Assembly (NCBI GenBank): GCA_040635515.1
Contig: JBEYHY010000004.1
Location: forward strand, 1 to 64,000
Origin: Prauserella_A sp040635515
GTDB lineage: Bacteria > Actinomycetota > Actinomycetes > Mycobacteriales > Pseudonocardiaceae
Direction: 5' to 3'
Length of the DNA stretch: 64,000 nt
Positions 49,154 through 57,199 of this stretch are shown here, one piece after another (within the stretch, counting starts at the first letter, position 1; each line of letters opens with the position of its first letter). The translations under genes and the position numbers were made by a program. The notes under the pieces are model-generated. The model searched no databases and was not told the DNA's origin. It was given only the letters and a program-made list of their open reading frames with translations.

Positions 49154-51235
49154 GTGACGAGCAACCTGCCCATGCCGGTGCAGCGCGGAAGCGACGGCGC
49201 CGCGCAACCCTCCACGATGACGGCCCCGGTGCCGCAGCAGCTCAAGCGACCGCCCGCGAGATTCACCAACAGGGCAGGCGAACTCGAACGACTCGACACC
49301 GTGCTCGCCGGAAGCACCGGCGACCAGCCGACCGTGCTCGTCCTCAGCGGTCTCGGCGGCATCGGCAAAACAGCGTTGGCTCTTCGCTGGCTGCACGGCC
49401 TCCGCGGCAGCTTCCCCGGAGGACAACTACAGGCAAACCTCGGCGCTTTCGACCCGACCGGCCCGGCGGCCGTCGGTGAGGTGCTCGGCCAATTCCTGCG
49501 CGCACTCGGCGTCCCCAGGAGCCGGGTGCCCATCGACCCCGAAGAACAAGGAGGGCTCTACCGGACGTTCACCGCCGAAACGCCGCTACTGGTCCTGCTC
49601 GACAACGCCGAATCCGAATCGCAGGTACGCCCACTGATCCCGTCGGCACCCGGGAGTCTGGTCGTGGTCACCAGCAGGAGGCCGCTCGGCGGGCTCGCCG
49701 TCGACGAGGGCGCCCACCTGCTTGGACTGGAACCACTCACCGCCGAGCACGGCGTGGCCCTGCTGCGGACAGCGCTCGGCGATCGCGTGGATACTGAACG
49801 TGCACATGCCACGACAATCGTTCGGCTCACCGCCGGCTTGCCGATCGCCTTGTGTTCCGTGGCTGCGCGACTCGCGGCCAAGCCGCGCGCTTCGCTGGAG
49901 CGCATGGCAACGGACCTCGGCATCGGCAAGAAGCGGCTGGCGGTGTTGTCGGCGCGGAATGAGGAGGACTCCGTGCAGGCCACGTTCGACCTCGCCTACC
50001 AGGCGCTGCCCCCGGAAGCCGCGAGGCTCTACCGGCTGCTCGGGTTGCACCCTGGTGCTGAGATCAGCGCGGGCGCCGCCGCGGCGGCCATCAACGAAAC
50101 GGTCGGCAGGACGCTGCCGTTGCTGGAAGAACTCGTCGAGGTCAGCATGCTGACCGCTCCCGAGGACGACAGGTACGTCTTCCACGACCTGCACCGGCTG
50201 CATGCCGTCGAGAAAGCGGAGCAGAACGACAGCGGCGACGAGAGGGAAGCCGCCCAGCTCAGGATCCTGGAGTGGTATCTGAGGGCCGCCAGGTCGACCG
50301 CCCACCTCGTGCCCCTCGACGAGGACCCCATCCCCTACGAGTTCACCCAGCGCAAGCCCGACAGGGCTTCGCTGCCCGAGCCGGAAGACGCGCTCGGCTG
50401 GCTCGAAAGCGAACGCACCAACCTCTACTCGGCCATGCAGGCCGCCGCGCAGCTCGGGCTGCCCGAACTGGCCTGGCACCTCGGCGACGCCATGTGGCCG
50501 CTGTTCCTGCTGCACAAGCACTACCGGGACTTCCTGACGGTGAGCCAACTCGGCGCCAAGTGCGCAAGGGAGTGGGGCCACGCCTACGCCGAGACGTTGA
50601 TGCTCAACCGGTGCGGCGCCGCGTGCCGAGGTGCGGGCCGCTTCGACGAGGCCGTCGAGTACTACGGCGCGGCGCTGCGGAGCCTGCCTGCCGATGGCGC
50701 TCAACTCGCGGCCATCAGATCGGTGGAAGGACTCGGTCTCGTCGCGCTAGCCCAGGGCAGGCTCGACGACGCGCTGCGCGAGTTCGGCGAAGACCTGCGG
50801 AGGTCGCGGGAGCTCGAACGGCAACACGACGTCGCACTCGCGATGGTCAACCTCGGGGTGACACTCACGAGGCAGGAACGCGTCGGCGAAGCGATCGAGC
50901 ACCTCGAAGAGGCGAGGCGGATACTCGCCGACGAGGGCGACGGCTACAACGTCGCGCGCGCGAGAATCGACCTCGCGAGGGCACTCGCCATCTCGGGAAA
51001 AGTCACCGAAGCTCGCGAACACGCGACCGAAGCAAGAACGATCTTGCACGAACGTGGGTCCGCATTCGAAGAGGCGCGAGCAATGCAGGTGCTGGCCGAA
51101 GTCGCCGACCTCGCGGGCGACGCGGCGGAAGCACAGCGGCGCTATACGGAGGTTTTGCCCATTTTCACGGAACTGGGCCGCCCTGAGGCCAAGGAGGTCA
51201 AGGAACGGCTCCGCGCATCTGAAACGCCCAGCTAG
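49154..51235 (+). CDS. STAND NTPase (NB-ARC-like) with TPR repeats
   Basis: This 693-residue protein has a P-loop NTPase (VLSGLGGIGKTALALRWL), Walker B LLVLLDNAE, the sensor-like VVVTSRRPLGGL and the GLPIAL motif of NB-ARC/AP-ATPases. A winged-helix region and then about six TPR-type repeats follow from residue 430 to 690. It resembles the NTPase-TPR portion of SARP/AfsR regulators, but no DNA-binding domain is present at either end. It may need a separate output protein. GTG 49154 follows GTGAGGAGAACGC. Confidence 0.88.
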   Translation: MTSNLPMPVQRGSDGAAQPSTMTAPVPQQLKRPPARFTNRAGELERLDTVLAGSTGDQPTVLVLSGLGGIGKTALALRWLHGLRGSFPGGQLQANLGAFDPTGPAAVGEVLGQFLRALGVPRSRVPIDPEEQGGLYRTFTAETPLLVLLDNAESESQVRPLIPSAPGSLVVVTSRRPLGGLAVDEGAHLLGLEPLTAEHGVALLRTALGDRVDTERAHATTIVRLTAGLPIALCSVAARLAAKPRASLERMATDLGIGKKRLAVLSARNEEDSVQATFDLAYQALPPEAARLYRLLGLHPGAEISAGAAAAAINETVGRTLPLLEELVEVSMLTAPEDDRYVFHDLHRLHAVEKAEQNDSGDEREAAQLRILEWYLRAARSTAHLVPLDEDPIPYEFTQRKPDRASLPEPEDALGWLESERTNLYSAMQAAAQLGLPELAWHLGDAMWPLFLLHKHYRDFLTVSQLGAKCAREWGHAYAETLMLNRCGAACRGAGRFDEAVEYYGAALRSLPADGAQLAAIRSVEGLGLVALAQGRLDDALREFGEDLRRSRELERQHDVALAMVNLGVTLTRQERVGEAIEHLEEARRILADEGDGYNVARARIDLARALAISGKVTEAREHATEARTILHERGSAFEEARAMQVLAEVADLAGDAAEAQRRYTEVLPIFTELGRPEAKEVKERLRASETPS

Positions 51236-51400
51236 TAACACTAAGTGGTTGCAAGTTGCACAACCGGGCGAGGAATCGGTAGTCCGAGGTGATTAGCCCG
51301 ACCGAATTTGTCACCGTTAGCCATAACAATCGCCACAAACGATGAACGGTATGTTCCTGTCGCTGAATGAATGGCCGAAAGAAAAGGGAATCGAGACCGT

Positions 51401-52288
51401 TCAGCGGTACCGGACCCAACGCGTGTGATTCCGTCCTGCCCGCAGATCGTCGAGCCGCCGATGCAGTTCGTGGCGGACGGAAGGGTGGCTGCGCATGATC
51501 GGCAGAACGCTCGTCGTCAGCTTCAGCTCCCTCGCCCTGCGAAGCGATTCGAAGCCGTCCCACGTGGTCACGTCGAACCCGTAGCCGCTGGCGAGCTCGC
51601 GGTACCAGGCCGAAGGGTCGCCGAAGCGCTCCCTTCCGACCGCGAGCGGCGTGAGGTCCCACTCCACGGGCCCCGCACACGCGGAGTCGAAGTCGCACAA
51701 CACCGGACCGTCAGGGCCGACGATCACGTTGCCCGGATGGGCATCGCCGTGCACGAGACCGGGTGGCAGCGGGAACTTCAGCTCGGCCAGTTCCCGCTCC
51801 ACCTCGGCACACTGCCGCAACAGGAACCGCCGGTCGTGCTCGGCCAGCTCCTCCGCGTCCTCGACCCTCGCCCTCACGTCGACGAGCGGTGCCCACGCCC
51901 CGACGCCATCCGGCGGATCGAGTGCGTGCACCTGGCTCAGCAACGCCGCCAGCTCGGCCGACGTCGCCCGCCGCCCCGTGTCGGCGACCCGCTCCCACAC
52001 CGTCACGACATGCTCGCCGACGAACAACGGCTGCCTGATCTCGCCGAACAGTCGGATGGCCGGTACTCCGCACGACGCGAAGTACCTGGCCACGGTGACC
52101 ACTTTGCGCGCCCTGTGCCGCAACGCCCGCGAGCCGACGATCCGGATCACCACCGGATCGCGGGCCAGCGCGTACACCGCGTTGTTGGTGAACCTCAGCA
52201 GGGTCGCCGCAGAGGCGTCCAGACCGAGCCTCGCGCACGTGACTCGCAGGACGTGGTCCAGCTTTTCCCTCGTGAAGCGGCCTTCCAC
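51401..52288 (-). CDS. aminoglycoside phosphotransferase-fold kinase
   Basis: This 295-residue APH/choline-kinase-type protein has the catalytic loop VHGDAHPGNVIVGPDGP, the metal-binding VLCDFDSACAGPVEWD, and an N-lobe TNNAVYALARDPVVIRIVGS. The substrate may be an antibiotic, an amino alcohol or another small molecule. The N-terminal PLRFTN-like segment differs from known resistance enzymes. It is followed at close range by the XRE-TPR gene upstream on the same strand and could be co-transcribed with it. Confidence 0.87.
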   Translation of the reverse strand: MEGRFTREKLDHVLRVTCARLGLDASAATLLRFTNNAVYALARDPVVIRIVGSRALRHRARKVVTVARYFASCGVPAIRLFGEIRQPLFVGEHVVTVWERVADTGRRATSAELAALLSQVHALDPPDGVGAWAPLVDVRARVEDAEELAEHDRRFLLRQCAEVERELAELKFPLPPGLVHGDAHPGNVIVGPDGPVLCDFDSACAGPVEWDLTPLAVGRERFGDPSAWYRELASGYGFDVTTWDGFESLRRARELKLTTSVLPIMRSHPSVRHELHRRLDDLRAGRNHTRWVRYR

Positions 52289-52319
52289 CAGAGGTTCGCA
52301 CCCGACTCGAACGCTCCGG

Positions 52320-53687
52320 CTACGCGAAGAACGAGTTCATCCGCTCGACGAGTTCCCGCGCGTCGGAGTTGTTGCTGCGCCGCGCGGCTTCCTCCTTCAG
52401 CGGGCGCATTCGCTCCTGGACCCGCGCGGACTTGAGGCCCTCCGCGCAATCCAGTGCCTTACCGCCGGTCTTGGCGCCGTGGTCGATGTCGCCGTCGATC
52501 ATGTGATTGGTGGCCAGCATGCTCAGGCTGAACGTCTTGCTGCGGGCCATGTCGTCGCCGTAGGAGTCGATAGCCCTTGACAGCGCGGGAATGGCGAACT
52601 TGGTGTGCGTCGAGTCCGCGTGCTGCGCGAGCGCGGTGTGGACCGTCCCGATCATCGCGTAGACGTCGGTCTCGTTGAAGAACCGCACCCAGGACTCGGC
52701 ATTGGCGAGATCCGCTCTCGCGAACTCGTCCCTTGTCCTGCCGAGGAGCTTGATGGCCTGGTCGCCGTTGCCCATCATCGCGTAAGCCCACGCCTCGTTG
52801 GCGCACAGCACGGCGACGGCCAGTTCCGAACCGGACTCCTGTGCCGCGATCTGTCCAAGCTGGAACAGCTTCAGCGCATCGTTGGGCGCGTCCTGGTGCA
52901 GGTAGACCCTGCCCATCCGATAGAGGATGTTGGCGACGAGCGGATGGTTGTCACCCTGTTTGGCCAGGTCGAGCGCGTTCGCGAAGTGTCCGCGAGCGGA
53001 GTCGATGAGTCCGATGTCGAACGACGTCCAACCGGCGAGACTGTGCAGATCGGCCAGCGCGACGAACAGTCTGGACTTGACGAGATCGGTCCCGCTGGCC
53101 TGGAGCATCTGCTGTCCCCAGGAAAGTTGTGCGACGACGGCGTCCCTGCAGAAACCACCGCCGTACTGGTAATCGAGAGCGCGTAGCGCTCGTGTTGCCG
53201 CTTCCACCTGACGGACGTCGGTCATCCCGATCCGTCCAGGTGCGGGTGTCCTTGCGGGACTCGCCGCCCAGGCGTCCGAGGTCGGCCCGAAGACCGCGGC
53301 CCCCATCGTCACCTGCGCGGCGTGCGCGAGGAACTTCCGCCTTTTCACGGACTCGTCCTCCTCAGCCTGCTGCTCTTCGGCGCCGCCCATGACCTGCACC
53401 TCGGTGTCCGGGTCATAGGCGAGGCCCATGTATCCACGCGGAATCTTCAAGCCGACCGCGATCCTCGAAAGGACCTCGTAGGCCATGACTTGTCTGCCCT
53501 TGAGGATTTCCGAGACCTCGGACTGTGATTGGCCGGTCATCGCGGCGATCTGACGCTGAGAGACGCCGTGCTTGCGCAACTGGCGGTAGACCTCACTGAT
53601 GTTGCGCGCCTTGAGGGCCTCACGCATCTCCGGTGTTTCCCAAACCTCCGGATTGATGCGCCCCTGTTTGGCGTCGTTGGCGTCCAT
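52320..53687 (-). CDS. XRE-family regulator with TPR-like sensor domain
   Basis: This 455-residue protein has an N-terminal helix-turn-helix (ISEVYRQLRKHGVSQRQIAAM, SQSEVSEILKGRQVMAYEVL). A linker with RRKFLAHAAQVTMGAAVFG follows, a Tat-like sequence often seen in this regulator type but internal and therefore not a signal. The helical TPR-type region spans about 150-430 (LVANILYRMGRVYLHQDAPND). ATG 53687 follows GGAGGGGCGCAG and decides the start. Such proteins resemble peptide-sensing developmental regulators of actinomycetes. It diverges from two small genes that may be its partners or targets. Confidence 0.87.
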   Translation of the reverse strand: MDANDAKQGRINPEVWETPEMREALKARNISEVYRQLRKHGVSQRQIAAMTGQSQSEVSEILKGRQVMAYEVLSRIAVGLKIPRGYMGLAYDPDTEVQVMGGAEEQQAEEDESVKRRKFLAHAAQVTMGAAVFGPTSDAWAASPARTPAPGRIGMTDVRQVEAATRALRALDYQYGGGFCRDAVVAQLSWGQQMLQASGTDLVKSRLFVALADLHSLAGWTSFDIGLIDSARGHFANALDLAKQGDNHPLVANILYRMGRVYLHQDAPNDALKLFQLGQIAAQESGSELAVAVLCANEAWAYAMMGNGDQAIKLLGRTRDEFARADLANAESWVRFFNETDVYAMIGTVHTALAQHADSTHTKFAIPALSRAIDSYGDDMARSKTFSLSMLATNHMIDGDIDHGAKTGGKALDCAEGLKSARVQERMRPLKEEAARRSNNSDARELVERMNSFFA

Positions 53688-54000
53688 CTGCGCCCCTCCA
53701 CAGTCCTGTCGGGCGTCGGTAAGCAGCGTAGGCACACCCATTCAACCGTGCGAAACGCCGTTTGTGGGTGCTGATCGGTTGGGGCGAACTCTATTGACCG
53801 CTTAACGTGGAACTCGGGCCGGTCGCCGCTATGACGCTCGCCGAGGCTTCTTTCGCCGTTCTTTTCGTCGCAATGTAGTTCTCAGATCTTCGTGGTCAGC
53901 CGAACACAGACCGCAATCACGGAGAGTCACGAAAACACAAGAAGCACCAAGCGTTGAATCCAGAAGGCGCGCAGCCGCCCCGGAGAGAGCGGAGAAGGAC
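53688..54000. promoter_or_regulatory. divergent promoter region
   Basis: This 313-bp gap separates the XRE-TPR gene (minus) from the two small plus-strand genes. It holds a -35-like TTGACC at about 53795 and is less GC-rich in the middle (ATTGACCGCTTAACG). No clear long palindrome or repeat was found. Confidence 0.4.
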
Positions 54001-54336
54001 GTGGAGTTCGTGCACTCGATCACAGCAGGACGTGCTGCGACCGGCACGACGACCGCCGTGCGCCGGTCCCCGGTCGGCGAAAGGCCGCGCCCGGCGCTGT
54101 CGGCGTCGTCGGCAACGGGGCCCTCAACCGGTGCCCGGAGGCACGAGGGCGGCCAGGTCGTGTGGCGGGTGCAGTGCGGCGACCTCATCAGCAGGGAGCG
54201 CTGCGTCACGGTGTTCGTCGACGACGGCGAAGTGGTCCTCGTCGGGCCTCCCGGCGAGACGGCCCGGCTCACGGCTGGTCAACTCGGCCAGCTCAGTGCC
54301 GCGCTCAACGAAGCCGCCAAGATGGCGGAAAGGTGA
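54001..54336 (+). CDS. small protein in an XRE-linked pair, unknown function
   Basis: This 111-residue protein has an N-terminal Ala/Arg/Thr-rich, probably disordered part. A compact C-terminal domain of about 60 residues follows (VVWRVQCGDLISRERCVTVFVDDG, ETARLTAGQLGQLSAALNEAAK). GTG 54001 follows GGAGAAGGAC. Its size, beta-rich core and linkage to an XRE regulator recall the small DUF397-like partners of WhiJ-type systems, but it does not clearly belong to DUF397. It is followed 13 bp later by the next small gene. Confidence 0.68.
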   Translation: MEFVHSITAGRAATGTTTAVRRSPVGERPRPALSASSATGPSTGARRHEGGQVVWRVQCGDLISRERCVTVFVDDGEVVLVGPPGETARLTAGQLGQLSAALNEAAKMAER

Positions 54337-54349
54337 CGGTGAGTTCGAA

Positions 54350-54811
54350 GTGGATCAGATCCTCGGGCAGGTTCTCCGCAACGCCGTGTGGGAACGCCTC
54401 GACATGCTTTCCGATCTAGCGAACCGCGCGGACGCACCGTCTCTGGTATCGGTGGCACGCTCCGAACTGCCACGACTCACCGAAGGTTGGCGGGCCATGC
54501 TGCAGGCACACGAGCCTGACGAGCGCGGCGACTGCCCCACATGCTCCACCCGTTGGCACAAGTGCAAGGCACCCTGCTCGGTATGGCAGGTCGCGCACGA
54601 GCACCTTGTCGCGGGTGGGTTGGCGCCCCAGCAAGAAGCTCGACGCAAGGGGCGTCGCCGGCCCGCGCAGGCCGGTACTGCTGCACAGCAATCTCACGCG
54701 GTCCCCACCCCGGCCGAGAACCGGCCGGTCGCGCAGCAGCAGTCCGGCAGGCACGCGCTGGTCTCCCCGCCGGGTCCCCGGCACGTCATCGCGGGATCCC
54801 CCGCCCGATGA
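54350..54811 (+). CDS. small Cys-rich protein in an XRE-linked pair
   Basis: This 153-residue protein starts at GTG 54350, which has GGTGAG six bases upstream. A helical part (VDQILGQVLRNAVWERLDML, ARSELPRLTEGW) leads to a likely zinc site DCPTCSTRWHKCKAPC (C-x2-C-x4-H-x-C-x3-C). A disordered Gln/Pro/Arg-rich tail completes it. No family is recognised. Its position after the previous small gene and opposite the XRE-TPR regulator suggests one regulatory module. Confidence 0.65.
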   Translation: MDQILGQVLRNAVWERLDMLSDLANRADAPSLVSVARSELPRLTEGWRAMLQAHEPDERGDCPTCSTRWHKCKAPCSVWQVAHEHLVAGGLAPQQEARRKGRRRPAQAGTAAQQSHAVPTPAENRPVAQQQSGRHALVSPPGPRHVIAGSPAR

Positions 54812-55209
54812 TGACCCACTGGACGGCGAGGTCACTCGCCACTGACCGGCGGCCGTCTCGTCCGTACCCCCGAGCGAGATGAGCCGGCCGTCGGTCCCAG
54901 ACCGCGATTAATCGAAGAAATGTGACTCAACCCCTAGCGGACGGGCTATTCCGCGGTTACGTTGATGATCAGATCGCTGCCACACAATTGCATAACGCAA
55001 ACTGTGGAAACCCCGCCCTCATTTCGCCACAGTGTGGCCCCCGATACTCCGCGGGCCGGTGCCGTAGCACTCCCCCTCCCCCGACCGGCACCGGTCCGCG
55101 GTTCCCAAATGCGGCGCTTTGTTGATCACTGGTTGCTATGTGTTCACTCGACCGAGAAGCGGGTCCCCGGCACGATAAAGTCGCTGACCTGCACAGCGAG
55201 GAGCACTAC
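54812..55209. other. 398-bp intergenic region before the TetR gene
   Basis: No convincing gene is seen. The central part is AT-rich for this genome (about 54900-55030) and probably contains a promoter (for example TTGATGATC and TTGCATAACGCAAACTG, the latter with the near-palindrome TTGCATAACGCAA). A GC-rich inverted repeat follows at 55049-55101. Confidence 0.5.
55049..55101. repeat. inverted repeat upstream of tetR
   Basis: CCGCGGGCCGGTGCCG (55049-55064) and CGGCACCGGTCCGCGG (55086-55101) are complementary at 15 of 16 positions, with a C/T-rich 21-base loop. Within it GACCGGCACCGGTC is itself a 6-bp-arm palindrome. It may be an operator of the TetR regulator or a terminator of the two small genes. 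Confidence 0.55.
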
Positions 55210-55848
55210 GTGTCCGACAACCAGGCAGTGAAGACGCCGGAAGCGACCCCACTGCGCCGGCAACCGGTTCAGCAGCGCAGCGCGAAGCGTGTCGAACGAA
55301 TGCTCGACGCGAGCGCCGAACTACTCGAAGAAATAGGCTACGAAGCGCTGACCACGACCCTGATCGCAAAGCGGGCCGGGGTTGCGGTGGGTTCGCTCTA
55401 CCAGTTTTTCCCCGACAAGCGAGCCGTTATCCAGGCTCTGACCCAGCGCAATCTGGAGTGCTTCGTCGCGGCCGTCAGTGAGCGGCTCAGCACTCTTGAT
55501 CACCAGCATTGGTGGGGTGTCGTCGACTCCCTGCTGGATATCTACCTCGACATGCACCGCAGGATTCCCGGCTTCTCGAAGGTCCACTTCGGCGACGTTG
55601 TGGACATCCGGTTGCTCGACGACCATCGCACCAACAACAGGGTCATTACCGATTCGCTGGCGAATCTGGTGACGACACATGTCAACCTGCCGGTGGAGCA
55701 GGTGACCCTGCCGATCTCCATCGCCGTCGAGGCGGCCGACGGATTGCTGAACCTGGCGTTCCGCATTGATCCACAGGGCGATCCCGAGGTCGTCTCGGAA
55801 ACAAAAGCCCTGATCAAGGGTTATTTGGCAAGTAAGTTCGGCGAGTAG
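55210..55848 (+). CDS. TetR-family transcriptional regulator
   Basis: This 212-residue repressor has an N-terminal helix-turn-helix (VERMLDASAELLEEIGYEAL, LIAKRAGVAVGSLYQFFPDK). The C-terminal ligand-binding domain is helical (WWGVVDSLLDIYLDMHRRIP). GTG 55210 follows GCGAGGAG six bases away, which decides the start over a longer frame. The adjacent genes on its own strand give no operon partner, and the divergent-type target is unclear. Confidence 0.92.
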   Translation: MSDNQAVKTPEATPLRRQPVQQRSAKRVERMLDASAELLEEIGYEALTTTLIAKRAGVAVGSLYQFFPDKRAVIQALTQRNLECFVAAVSERLSTLDHQHWWGVVDSLLDIYLDMHRRIPGFSKVHFGDVVDIRLLDDHRTNNRVITDSLANLVTTHVNLPVEQVTLPISIAVEAADGLLNLAFRIDPQGDPEVVSETKALIKGYLASKFGE

Positions 55849-55856
55849 TCCACAGG

Positions 55857-55890
55857 AGCTGTCCACAGTCACCTGTGACTGTGGACAGCT
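55857..55890. terminator. long perfect hairpin between convergent genes
   Basis: AGCTGTCCACAGTCAC and GTGACTGTGGACAGCT are perfect 16-bp arms separated by 2 bp. It follows the TetR stop by 8 bp and precedes the convergent minus-strand gene end by 27 bp, so it can terminate both transcripts. It has no long T-run. Confidence 0.75.
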
Positions 55891-55916
55891 TCGGGACACA
55901 GGTAACCATGGGCTGC

Positions 55917-57113
55917 TCAGCCAAAGGACTTCCCCTCGCCGCGATACGTCGGCACGGTCTGTTCGACGCGGTCACCGTCCACCAGGTGATATTGGGTGAA
56001 TCGCTCGGCGAGTTCACCTGCTTTGGCGTGCCGGAACCACACCCGGTCGCCGATGTTCAACCGGCGAGCCGCGGCGCCGGACACGGGTGTCTGCACTTCG
56101 CCCGCACCCTCGGCGCCACGCAACCGCAGACCGGCGGGCAGATAGGGCGTCGGCAGCCGCGAAGGACCGGCCTGCCCCGACGCGACATACCCGCCGGAGA
56201 ACAGGGTCGCCGTCGTTCGGCCCGGCCTGCGAACAACCGGCAAGGCGAACAACGCGGCCGGTTGTGGAGTAAACCGCGAGTACTGGGAAAACAGCGTCGA
56301 GCCGATCAGGCCGGAACCAGCCGCGATGTCCGTGATCACCGGTTCGGCACTGGTGGTTTCCAGGCTGCCCGTACCCCCGCCGTTGACGAACTCCAGGTCG
56401 GCGACCTCACGGACGGCCGCTATCGCCGCCGCCCTCCTTCCGGCGAGTTCGGCGGCCGACCTGCGTTGCATCCAGCGAATGACCTCACCCTTGACGCCGC
56501 GCCCGCCGTCGGGAATGCCCGCGATCTGTCCCTCGTAGGCCATGACACCCACCAGCCGGAAGCCGGGACGAGCGACGACCGCCCGCGCCAATCCGGCGAT
56601 CTGCTTCGGGGTGAACACCGGCGAACGACGCGAGCCGATGTGCGCACCGGGCAGCGGACGCCACGAAACGTCGAGTTCGAGGCAGACCTTGATCGGTGGG
56701 TGGTCGGTTCCGAGCGCCGCGTCGACAAAATCAAGGTGTGCCACCGAATCCACCATGATCGTCACGGCCGATCGCGCGGCCGGATCGGCCGCGAGTTCGC
56801 GCAGGGCCGCCCTGTCGACCGAGGGGTAGGCGACGACGATGTCGGTGCTCGTGCCCTTGTCGAACAGCCACAGTGCCTCGGCGAGCGAGTAGCTGAGGAG
56901 ACCTTCGAAACCGGGGCGGTCGAGTACGCGACGCAGCAGGGCGCGGCAGCGAACCGATTTGCTCGCGACCCTGATGGGCGCGCCACCGGCGCGCCGCACG
57001 AGATCGTCGGCATTGGCGTCGAAGGCCCGCAGGTCGACGATCGCCAAAGGCGGGTCGAGATCCTTCGTCGCCAGATCGTAGGCGGTGCCGTTCGCCGTGG
57101 TCACAGCGCTCAC
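55917..57113 (-). CDS. alanine-racemase-fold PLP enzyme (D-threonine-aldolase-like)
   Basis: This 398-residue fold-III PLP protein has an N-terminal barrel containing DPPLAIVDLRAFDANADDLV and the PLP lysine in IRVASKSVRC. VGVMAYEGQIAG and LEFVNGGGTGSLE follow (phosphate-binding glycine-rich segment). The C-terminal domain (DRVWFRHAKAGELAERF) holds likely metal ligands. It is commonly annotated as an amino-acid deaminase/aldolase. It sits next to the aldonolactone-oxidase-type gene, divergently, over about 86 bp, so the two may share a pathway. Confidence 0.87.
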   Translation of the reverse strand: MSAVTTANGTAYDLATKDLDPPLAIVDLRAFDANADDLVRRAGGAPIRVASKSVRCRALLRRVLDRPGFEGLLSYSLAEALWLFDKGTSTDIVVAYPSVDRAALRELAADPAARSAVTIMVDSVAHLDFVDAALGTDHPPIKVCLELDVSWRPLPGAHIGSRRSPVFTPKQIAGLARAVVARPGFRLVGVMAYEGQIAGIPDGGRGVKGEVIRWMQRRSAAELAGRRAAAIAAVREVADLEFVNGGGTGSLETTSAEPVITDIAAGSGLIGSTLFSQYSRFTPQPAALFALPVVRRPGRTTATLFSGGYVASGQAGPSRLPTPYLPAGLRLRGAEGAGEVQTPVSGAAARRLNIGDRVWFRHAKAGELAERFTQYHLVDGDRVEQTVPTYRGEGKSFG

Positions 57114-57199
57114 GGTAGCCCGGCGACGCTTGAAACGCGAATTGTGTTCACTTATCGTGTGGTCCGGCTGGGGTTACCGATCCAACGTGGGAGCGCACC

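Noticed and set aside
52320..53687. Tat signal peptide in the XRE-TPR protein
   Set aside because: RRKFLAHAAQVTMGAAVFG is internal, about 100 residues after a DNA-binding domain, so it cannot act as an N-terminal signal.
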